Part shown: one piece after another, positions 18,970 to 26,602 of the stretch
How the letters are laid out: every line of letters begins with the position of its first letter
How positions within the stretch are numbered: position 1 is the first letter of the stretch
Assembly (NCBI GenBank): GCA_029776065.1
Contig: JARVJP010000011.1
Coordinates: forward strand, 437,338-501,337
Reading direction: 5' to 3'
Origin: Nitrososphaeria archaeon
GTDB lineage: Archaea > Thermoproteota > Nitrososphaeria > JACIWG01
DNA length: 64,000 nucleotides
Translations under genes and position numbers: made by a program
The notes under the pieces: model-generated
What the model saw: only the letters and a program-made list of their open reading frames with translations
Told to the model about the DNA's origin: nothing
Database searches by the model: none

Positions 18970-19830
18970 TTAAAGTGGTTCACCCTTTAACACTTGAACC
19001 GCGGCCTCCCTCATCACCTTTAAAGGTGCTTTACGACCTGTCCACTTCTCAAATGCTAAGGCAGCTTGATGTATGAACATATCCAATCCGGATATCGTTA
19101 TCGAACAAGCATCTCTCGCATCCTTTAGCAGTCTGGTTTCAAGAGGGTTGTAAACAGTGTCCATAACCGTTATTTCCTTCCTCAAAAGCTTTTTTGGGAT
19201 AGGTGACTGATCAATGTTTGGTGCCATGCCGACTGGTGTGCAGTTTATGACAAGATCTGCTTTTTTTAACTCCCTAGCTAGTGACTCATAGTCTAGCTGA
19301 TTCGCCATGACCGGCGTGCCGGTCTTTCTTAAAATGTATTCTGCCAATTCCACAGCTTTCTCTCTCGTTCTATTCAAGATAACTATGTGGTCTGGTTTCT
19401 CTTTTGCTATTGAGTAAGCGATTGCCCGAGTCACTCCTCCCGCGCCCAAGATGACAACTATCTTGTTCCTCGGAATCATGTCACTACAAGATAAGGTTTT
19501 AATTGCAGCATCCGCATCGGTGTTGTATCCTATGAGTCTTCCGTTGTCGTTCACTATTGTGTTGACTGCTCCTATATCCTTTGCAACATCTTCTACAGTA
19601 TCAAGAAGGCTTACTACCTCAACTTTATGTGGGATTGTAACGTTCATCCCACGTATATCGAAGGCTCTCATACCGTCGACAGCCTTCCTTAGTGCCTCCT
19701 TTTTCACTCTGAATGCAACATAAACGAAGTCTAGACCTAGGTCCTGGAATGCCCTGTTATGTATCAAAGGAGATAGCGTGTGTTCAATCGGGTCACCGAT
19801 TACGCAACAGACCTTCTTGTTTAAGGTCAT
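18970..19830 (-). CDS. aroE: Shikimate dehydrogenase
   Basis: GDPIEHTLSPLIHNRAF, NVTIPHKVEVV, GAGGVTRAIAYS. Confidence 0.97.
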   Translation of the reverse strand: MTLNKKVCCVIGDPIEHTLSPLIHNRAFQDLGLDFVYVAFRVKKEALRKAVDGMRAFDIRGMNVTIPHKVEVVSLLDTVEDVAKDIGAVNTIVNDNGRLIGYNTDADAAIKTLSCSDMIPRNKIVVILGAGGVTRAIAYSIAKEKPDHIVILNRTREKAVELAEYILRKTGTPVMANQLDYESLARELKKADLVINCTPVGMAPNIDQSPIPKKLLRKEITVMDTVYNPLETRLLKDARDACSITISGLDMFIHQAALAFEKWTGRKAPLKVMREAAVQVLKGEPL

Positions 19831-20519
19831 ACCCTATCACTTACCAACTGGATTCTTGTTTTCTGATCTATCATTTTATAGATCTTTTTGAAGCTTTCAA
19901 GGCTGATTTGCCCAGTGGCAGACTCCGATCCAACTCCTGTTGAGACGTAGACAAGTTCCCCACCGAATAATGGGGAAAGTATCCTACTCACGATCCCTTT
20001 TTCTCCCATACAGAATGCAGTGATACGCGTTAAGTCAGAGTTTTCTTGTAGTAGCTGGAGGATTGTTAAGTTGTCTTCGAACCTATTTGCGGTTGTAACT
20101 AATTTACATAAGTCCGCTCCTAAACATGCCTCCTCTTTGATGATCTGTTTGAGCTCTGCTAGAGTTGGTGTCTCTCTTGTATCATGGTAGGAGATGATGA
20201 CCTTCTTATTCGATTTCTTAGTGTATTTGATGACTTCTTTTACTTGATCAGATCTAAGTTCTATGTCGATGTAGGTTGCTCCTAGACTGATTGCATCTAA
20301 AAGTTCTCTTATGCGTTCACTTTCTGTCCCGTTCCAAGTGCCTCCTTCATTCTTAGACCTATTACACCCTATCCATGGTCTTCTCAATGTTTTGAGCAGA
20401 GATCGCCAGTATTCACCGATCATGTCGATTCTGACCTCTATCAGATCTGCGCTGTTAGCTGTCCTGATCCATTCTGCATTATTATTTGAGATTACTGCAC
20501 ATAGCTTTGGCTTTCGCAC
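19827..20519 (-). CDS. aroD: 3-dehydroquinate dehydratase, type I
   Basis: ADLIEVRIDM, YIDIELRS, IISYHDTRETP, KLVTTANRFED. Confidence 0.92.
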   Translation of the reverse strand: MRKPKLCAVISNNNAEWIRTANSADLIEVRIDMIGEYWRSLLKTLRRPWIGCNRSKNEGGTWNGTESERIRELLDAISLGATYIDIELRSDQVKEVIKYTKKSNKKVIISYHDTRETPTLAELKQIIKEEACLGADLCKLVTTANRFEDNLTILQLLQENSDLTRITAFCMGEKGIVSRILSPLFGGELVYVSTGVGSESATGQISLESFKKIYKMIDQKTRIQLVSDRV

Positions 20520-20526
20520 TTATACA

Positions 20527-21561
20527 TCACTTTCTTAGAATTCTGAGTATGTCTTTTTGTTCGACTTCGTTAATGGTCACCTTTCCTATTCTCTCTGGTA
20601 ATACTAATACTGTCTTACCATACCAAGCCTTCTTGTCTTTAGAAGTTTCTTTGACGACACTTTCTAAGTCAAGCTTTGTTGAAGTTGGTAGACCCAAGTT
20701 TTTTAAGAGGCTCTCTAAACGGTCTAGTTGATGAAATCCTGTTATCTCAGTCGCTACCTTTGATGCCATCATCATGCCTATTGAGACAGCAAAACCGTGT
20801 CTTAGCCTATAGTTTGTCAGCTTTTCTATACTGTGACCGAATGTGTGGCCAAAGTTCAGGATCATCCGAAGCCCTGTTTCTCTCTCGTCAGCTTCGACCA
20901 CTGAAACTTTCATTTCCACACATCTTTTCACGATCTTTTGCAGGACAAGTTGGTCCTTTGCCTTAATTTCTCCAACATTATTTTCAAGGAATTTAAAGAA
21001 CTCCACATCCCTTATCACACCATATTTTACAACTTCAGCTAGACCGTTCAAGTATTCAAGGTTAGGTAACGTGTCTAAGAATTGTGTGTCTACTAGTATA
21101 AATTTCGGTTGATAGAACGTTCCAATTGTGTTCTTTCCTTTGAAGTTTATACCTGTCTTCCCCCCTATGCCTGAATCAACTTGAGCTAATAATGTGGTGG
21201 GTACTTGAGAAAAGTATATTCCTCGCATGAATGTTGACGCGACAAAACCTGCTAGATCACCTACTACTCCTCCCCCTAAGGCTATAAGCAACGATTTTCG
21301 GGTGAACTTCTTCTCAAGAAGTCTTCTCCAAATATATGTCGCTGTAGTTATGTTCTTGTATCTTTCTCCGTCGCCGATTTCGATTGTTTCCAGTCCGTTG
21401 TTTAAATGAATCGCTTCTAATACCTTGTCCAACCAGTTTTTTGAGACGATCCTGTTGGTTATGATACAGACCTTTGAAGGACCTATGCTTCTTATCTCTG
21501 AACTTATCTGGTCGAGGATCCCTCTTCCTATCGTTATCTTACTGAATTTGCCTTTTATCAT
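20527..21561 (-). CDS. aroB: 3-dehydroquinate synthase
   Basis: GGGVVGDLAGFVASTFMRGI, PTTLLAQVDSGIGGKTGIN, LNFGHTFGHSIE. Confidence 0.97.
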   Translation of the reverse strand: MIKGKFSKITIGRGILDQISSEIRSIGPSKVCIITNRIVSKNWLDKVLEAIHLNNGLETIEIGDGERYKNITTATYIWRRLLEKKFTRKSLLIALGGGVVGDLAGFVASTFMRGIYFSQVPTTLLAQVDSGIGGKTGINFKGKNTIGTFYQPKFILVDTQFLDTLPNLEYLNGLAEVVKYGVIRDVEFFKFLENNVGEIKAKDQLVLQKIVKRCVEMKVSVVEADERETGLRMILNFGHTFGHSIEKLTNYRLRHGFAVSIGMMMASKVATEITGFHQLDRLESLLKNLGLPTSTKLDLESVVKETSKDKKAWYGKTVLVLPERIGKVTINEVEQKDILRILRK

Positions 21562-22352
21562 CTTTTCAACTCGCTTAACTCTATAATGAGCTGTCTAAAC
21601 ATGTCGAAGTTCAGTTGCTGCTTGTTGTCGCTTAAGGCACGTTGAGGATCGGGATGGACTTCGACGATTAAACCATCTGAACCTATGGCTTTTGCGGCTT
21701 TGGCCAGCGGTATCACTAACTCAGAAGTGCCTGCAGCATGTGACGGGTCTACAATTATCGGTAAGCTTGAAAGCTTTTTGATTATTGGGATTGAGGCGAG
21801 GTCTAATGTGAACCTTGTCTCAGTAGTGAAGGTCCTTATACCTCTCTCGCATAAAATGACATCCATGTTTCCCTCGTTCATTATATATTCAGCTGCACTT
21901 AGCCATTCTTCAATGGTCGCACTTAACCCTCTCTTAAGTATGATAGGTTTTGTGGTTCGCCCTACTTCTCTGAGCAGGGGATAGTTCTGCATATTTCTGG
22001 CGCCCAACTGTAATATGTCAGCTACCATACAAACACGCTCAACATCCCGTGGGTCAAGTACTTCGATGACAACAGGCATGCCATATTCTTTTTTGATTTC
22101 CTTAACAATCTTTAGCCCCTTTATTCCAAGACCTTGGAAGGAATAAGGAGAGCTCCTCGGCTTAAAGACCATTGCTCGAAGTGCATGTGTGCCATTAGAT
22201 TTCAAGAACCCTGCTGTTTTAGAAAGCTGTTCTTTAGACTCGACTGCGCATGGGCCTGCTACGATTAGGAAGTCTCTCCCAATCCTTGCCCCCTCAATTA
22301 CGAAGTCCCCCACCCTTTTTTCCTTTACAAGTTTTAGTTCCAACTTATTCAC
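21558..22352 (-). CDS. 3-deoxy-7-phosphoheptulonate (DAHP) synthase
   Basis: IVAGPCAVES, ALRAMVFKPRSSPYSFQGLG, DPSHAAG. Confidence 0.95.
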   Translation of the reverse strand: MNKLELKLVKEKRVGDFVIEGARIGRDFLIVAGPCAVESKEQLSKTAGFLKSNGTHALRAMVFKPRSSPYSFQGLGIKGLKIVKEIKKEYGMPVVIEVLDPRDVERVCMVADILQLGARNMQNYPLLREVGRTTKPIILKRGLSATIEEWLSAAEYIMNEGNMDVILCERGIRTFTTETRFTLDLASIPIIKKLSSLPIIVDPSHAAGTSELVIPLAKAAKAIGSDGLIVEVHPDPQRALSDNKQQLNFDMFRQLIIELSELKR

Positions 22353-23278
22353 CCCACAAATGATATGACCTGCTTGAATATGCTATCTTCGTCTAGTTGG
22401 AATTTCTGAAGTAGCTTTCGATAATCTTCTGAAGACTCGCCGAACCTATCGAAAACACCTATTCTTTTCACCTTTACACCGTATTCAGAAAGGTTTTCAC
22501 ATAATGCTGATCCAAGGCCGCCTATAACACTATGTTCTTCAATTGTGACAACCCTTCCAGTTCTTCTACAAATGCTAATTAGACGGGAGTCAAGTGGTTT
22601 TATAGTGTGAGCATCAACTATTGAAGATTTAACCCCACTTTTTAACAGCATCTTGTGAACCATAAGAGCGAATGGAACCATTAGGCCACATGCTACTAAT
22701 GTTAGGTCGTCTCCTTCCTCCAAGACATTTACCTTTCCCAGTACAACATCATCTTCGTTTTCGTATATTTTTAGACAGAAATCTCTTCCAATTCTGATAT
22801 ACGTCGGACCTTTTGTTCTTATAGCCTGTTCGAAAAGACCCTTGGTCGACTGAGCATCCGCGGGCACAATCGTCTTCATTTCAGGTATAACTCTCATCAA
22901 AGCGATATCCTCAAAACATTGATGAGACGAGCCATCTCCAAAATCACTTAGTCCTCCATGTGATGCTACTATCTTAACGTTTAGGTTATCCCTTGCAAGA
23001 GTATTCCTTATCTGCTCCCACGCTCTTAAGATGAACATTGAAAATGTTGCGACTATTGGAGTGAATCCTTCAATAGAAAGGCCAGCTGCGATGCCTACCA
23101 TGTCTTGTTCGCTTATCCCCACGTTTACGAATCTGTTAGGGAATTTCTCCCTGAACCACGCTGTTCTTGTTGAATCTCCTACATCAGGGTCCAAAACGAT
23201 GAGATGTTTGTTCTTTTCCCCTAGCTCTACTAGCTTTTGCCCGAAAGCGTCTCTGTAACTCTCAACTTTCAATTTCAT
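22349..23278 (-). CDS. Transketolase C-terminal subunit
   Basis: DPDVGDSTRTAWFREKFPNRFVNVGISEQDMVGIAAGLS. Confidence 0.93.
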   Translation of the reverse strand: MKLKVESYRDAFGQKLVELGEKNKHLIVLDPDVGDSTRTAWFREKFPNRFVNVGISEQDMVGIAAGLSIEGFTPIVATFSMFILRAWEQIRNTLARDNLNVKIVASHGGLSDFGDGSSHQCFEDIALMRVIPEMKTIVPADAQSTKGLFEQAIRTKGPTYIRIGRDFCLKIYENEDDVVLGKVNVLEEGDDLTLVACGLMVPFALMVHKMLLKSGVKSSIVDAHTIKPLDSRLISICRRTGRVVTIEEHSVIGGLGSALCENLSEYGVKVKRIGVFDRFGESSEDYRKLLQKFQLDEDSIFKQVISFVG

Positions 23279-24320
23279 TTATATCCATCACTGCTCTCTC
23301 ATATTCTTCGGCTGTTGGAACGTAATGGAAGAGGTCTTCTCTTAACGACTTTATGCCACCATTTCTTTGAGTCAAGGCAATTACGACTACTGGTTTTGTC
23401 TGATTATGCTTGATGTATTCCAGTGTTGATACGACTTCACCTGTCTCTTGGCCGTTGACGACGATTACCTCCCATCCGAAGGAAGCCCACTTCTCTTCTA
23501 ATGGTTCTAGTCGCTTTATTTTTTCTGTACTGCCATTTAATTGGCGGAAATTTCTGTCCACTATTGCGATCAAGTTATCTAATCCGTGATGTGCTCCACT
23601 CATGATGGCCTCCCAAACCTGCCCTTCGTTGAGTTCGCCGTCGCCTAAGAGGACTATCACTTTTCCTTTCTTGTTTTTAATCTTCTTCCCTAAGGCGATG
23701 CCTACGCCTATCGACAAGCCTTGACCTAAGGAGCCTGTTGAAACAAGAACTTCCGGCAGGTACCTCCTTTCTGGATGGCTCTGAAGTCTTGACCCATAAC
23801 TACCGAGTGAAAGTAACTCGTCTTTACTTATTACTTTTTTTTCAGCTAATGTGGCATATAAAGCGGGTGCAGCATGCCCCTTACTTAGAATAAACGAATT
23901 TTCGCTATTTCTTAGGTTGGGAGAGAAGACTTCGAATATGGAGGCCACTAGGTCGTTTGCGGATAGTGATGATGGAAGATGGCTCGATTGAGAGGATATT
24001 GCCTGCTTTAAGACATTGATCTTAACCTCTTTGGAGAGCCTTTTTCCACGGGTCCACTTCTTAAAATCGCTATTAGATGCAGCAAGTATATCTGATATGA
24101 GCTTTCCTGTCTGAGTTAATCTGATGGGTTTTGGATTACGGGGTGTGCCATAAGTTACAAGGTCTAGTTCCCTTAGTATCTTAGTGTTCAACTTCAAGGT
24201 TGAAAGGGGAATCGCTGACATTTCAGATAACTCTTTTAGAAATGAGGTCGCTGTAGCCTCTTTGTTTTTACTTATTGAAGATAAAATTAATCGTTGGTTT
24301 TCGTTAAATGCTTTAAGCAA
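23262..24320 (-). CDS. Transketolase N-terminal (TPP) subunit with N-terminal winged-helix-like domain
   Basis: First ~80 aa (NENQRLILSSISKNKEATATSFLKELSEMSAIPLSTLKLNTKILRELDLVTYG...IRLTQTGKLISDIL) look like wHTH; then ILSKGHAAPALYATL, GSLGQGLSIGVGIAL, LGDGELNEGQVWEA. Confidence 0.9.
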   Translation of the reverse strand: MLKAFNENQRLILSSISKNKEATATSFLKELSEMSAIPLSTLKLNTKILRELDLVTYGTPRNPKPIRLTQTGKLISDILAASNSDFKKWTRGKRLSKEVKINVLKQAISSQSSHLPSSLSANDLVASIFEVFSPNLRNSENSFILSKGHAAPALYATLAEKKVISKDELLSLGSYGSRLQSHPERRYLPEVLVSTGSLGQGLSIGVGIALGKKIKNKKGKVIVLLGDGELNEGQVWEAIMSGAHHGLDNLIAIVDRNFRQLNGSTEKIKRLEPLEEKWASFGWEVIVVNGQETGEVVSTLEYIKHNQTKPVVVIALTQRNGGIKSLREDLFHYVPTAEEYERAVMDINEIES

Positions 24321-24327
24321 GAGCTTT

Positions 24328-24344
24328 GAGAGAATTATTCTCTC
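24328..24344. promoter_or_regulatory. 17-bp perfect palindrome GAGAGAAT-T-ATTCTCTC upstream of the transketolase/aro operon
   Basis: 8-bp perfect arms, 1-bp centre; 7 bp upstream of the TTG start. Confidence 0.55.
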
Positions 24345-24405
24345 TCCTAATAAAATTGGCGTTCCATGTCCACTCTCACCTATAGATATTGGCTTTCCAT
24401 GTCCA
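24341..24405 (-). repeat. Two tandem imperfect 33-bp repeats in the aro operon leader
   Basis: TTGGCGTTCCATGTCCA (24356-24372) and TTGGCTTTCCATGTCCA (24389-24405), 16/17 identical, offset exactly 33 bp; similarity extends into flanks. Confidence 0.75.
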
Positions 24406-24429
24406 ACTCCTGCTCACCATCTTTAGCAT
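24376..24429 (-). CDS. Candidate 17-aa leader ORF MLKMVSRSWTWKANIYR
   Basis: ATG at 24429, TGA ending 24376; W-T-W and Y codons upstream of an aromatic biosynthesis operon. Confidence 0.35.
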   Translation of the reverse strand: MLKMVSRSWTWKANIYR

Positions 24430-24527
24430 GGTGGTTTAAAAAGGTAATGGACAGGTTAACTTAGCCAGTTGTTAAATATTTCCTCTGCATATGGAATAAT
24501 ATTATAAGTTCGCACGTAAGTGTTTGA

Positions 24528-25154
24528 CTAATCTAAGAATATTGGGCCTTCAATGTCTAGAAACTTGGGTCTTGTCTTCTCAAACAGGCTTATTTCCTTT
24601 TCATGGCTTAAAGTGTAGCTTATCTCATCCTGTTTTAAAAGGAATCGTTCTCGGACTAGAGGGTCTAACTCAAGTTTAATTGTTTCTCCTTTATTTGTCC
24701 TTATTTCTTGGTTTTTTATATTGATTTCGACTATTAGTTCTCCGTCCTTTGCTGCTTTCTGAATTTGTTGCACTTTATCTTCTGAAAGTTGAATACATAG
24801 AAGCCCGCTTTTCAGAGCATTTCCATAAAAGATGTCGCCAAAAGATGGCGCTATCACTGCTTTGAAGCCATAATCCTGTAAAGCCCAGACGGCAAATTCT
24901 CTGGATGATCCAATTCCGAAGTTTTTTCCTGCGACCAAAATAGTTGATTTGGCGAATTCCCTTTTGTTAAGTGGAAAATTGCTTTGAATTTGACCTTGAT
25001 CGTCGTATCTCCATTTAAAGAACAAGTATTTGCCAAGACCATTTTTTGACAACAATCTTAAGTACTCTGCTGGGATGATCTGATCTGTGTCCACGTTTTC
25101 TGCGAACAAAGGTACAACTTTTCCACTAACTGATTCAAACATCATTTGATTCAC
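24528..25154 (-). CDS. leuD: 3-isopropylmalate dehydratase small subunit
   Basis: VDTDQIIPAEYL, GKNFGIGSSREFAVWALQDYGFKAVIAPSFGDIFYGNALKSGLL. Confidence 0.95.
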   Translation of the reverse strand: MNQMMFESVSGKVVPLFAENVDTDQIIPAEYLRLLSKNGLGKYLFFKWRYDDQGQIQSNFPLNKREFAKSTILVAGKNFGIGSSREFAVWALQDYGFKAVIAPSFGDIFYGNALKSGLLCIQLSEDKVQQIQKAAKDGELIVEINIKNQEIRTNKGETIKLELDPLVRERFLLKQDEISYTLSHEKEISLFEKTRPKFLDIEGPIFLD

Positions 25155-26602
25155 TTTCTTAAATCTAGTTCTTCATTTAGCTCCCATTCTCTAATGTCTA
25201 CGAAACGCCCTTCGATAGCTGCCGCAGCAGCCATTATAGGGCTGACTAAATGGGTTTTAACACCTAACCCTTGCCTGTTCTCAAAGTTTCTATTTGATGT
25301 GCTTGCTACTCTCGCCCCTTCCTTGAATTTGTCCTCGTTCATGTTAACGCATAGGCTGCATCCAGCGTTTCGAAACTCAAAACCTGATTCATGGAAGACT
25401 TTATGTAATCCGATCCTCTCAGCCGATCTTTTAACAAGCTGCGAGCCTGGAACTATCAAAGCCTTAACATGTGGGTTTACTTTTCTTCCTTTAACTATCT
25501 TCGCAACAGAAATGAGGTCAACTAGTCTACCGTTAGTACAAGAACCTATGAAGACTGCCTCAACTTCTATGTCGGACATCTTTGTACCAGGTTTCAGATC
25601 CATATACTTAAGGGCTCTTTCAACAGCTTCTCTTTGAGAGTTGTCTCTGTACTCTTTAGGATCAGGCACTCTTTCAGTTATCCCTGCAACCATGGAAGGG
25701 TTGGTGCCCCATGACACTTGAGGCTCTAATCTTGAAATATCTAAACTAGCTTCTTTATCAAACTTCGCGTTAGGGTCTGTGCAAAGTTTTCTAAACTGTT
25801 GCGATGCCTCTTCCCATGCTTCTCCCTTAGGTGTGAACGGCTTGTTTTTGATATAGTCTAAAGTTTTATCATCTGGAGGTATAATGGACGTTCTTGCACC
25901 TGCTTCTACCGACATATTACACATCGTCATCCTCTCTTCGACCGATAGGCTTTCAACAGCGCTTCCCTTGTATTCAATAACATGGCCAAATCCACCACCC
26001 ACACCAAGTTTTCTTATAGTGAAAAGTGCTATGTCTTTTGCTGTAACGCCGCGAGGAATTTGTCCCCTATATATCACCCTCATGTTTTTAGGCTTCTTTA
26101 GCCATAGTGTTTGAGTGGATAGAACGTGTGCGACTTCGCTCGTCCCTATTCCAAATGCTAAAGCTCCTAAAGCACCGTGAGTGCATGTGTGGCTATCCCC
26201 ACAAGCTAGCGTTGTACCTGGTGATGTTAACCCAAGTTGAGGGTAGGTTACATGCGCGACTCCTTGGTACGGGCTAAAACAGTCTAGGAAAAAGATATCA
26301 AATTCCTTAGTATTCTTTGATAAGCTCGCTATTTGTTTAAATGAAAGCACATCTTCATCACAGACTTCCCTCCCAACTGTCGGTATGTCATGGTCTACAA
26401 CTGCGAATGTTAAATCAGGTCTTCTAACACTTATTCCCCTTGATCTTAACTCGTCGAAGGCAATTGGTGAAGTGACCTCGTGTATAATATGCCTATCAAT
26501 GTATAGCAGGTCCCTACCACTTTCTTCTCTAGCTACAACATGTAACTCCCAAATCTTATCCGCGACAGTTTTCCCCCCCAACGTGATCACTCTAAAACAC
26601 AA
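25151..26602 (-). CDS. leuC: 3-isopropylmalate dehydratase large subunit
   Basis: HIIHEVTSP, CGDSHTCTHGALGALAFGIGTSEVAHVL, GSCTNGR, CSLCVNMNED. Confidence 0.95.
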   Translation of the reverse strand: MCFRVITLGGKTVADKIWELHVVAREESGRDLLYIDRHIIHEVTSPIAFDELRSRGISVRRPDLTFAVVDHDIPTVGREVCDEDVLSFKQIASLSKNTKEFDIFFLDCFSPYQGVAHVTYPQLGLTSPGTTLACGDSHTCTHGALGALAFGIGTSEVAHVLSTQTLWLKKPKNMRVIYRGQIPRGVTAKDIALFTIRKLGVGGGFGHVIEYKGSAVESLSVEERMTMCNMSVEAGARTSIIPPDDKTLDYIKNKPFTPKGEAWEEASQQFRKLCTDPNAKFDKEASLDISRLEPQVSWGTNPSMVAGITERVPDPKEYRDNSQREAVERALKYMDLKPGTKMSDIEVEAVFIGSCTNGRLVDLISVAKIVKGRKVNPHVKALIVPGSQLVKRSAERIGLHKVFHESGFEFRNAGCSLCVNMNEDKFKEGARVASTSNRNFENRQGLGVKTHLVSPIMAAAAAIEGRFVDIREWELNEELDLRK

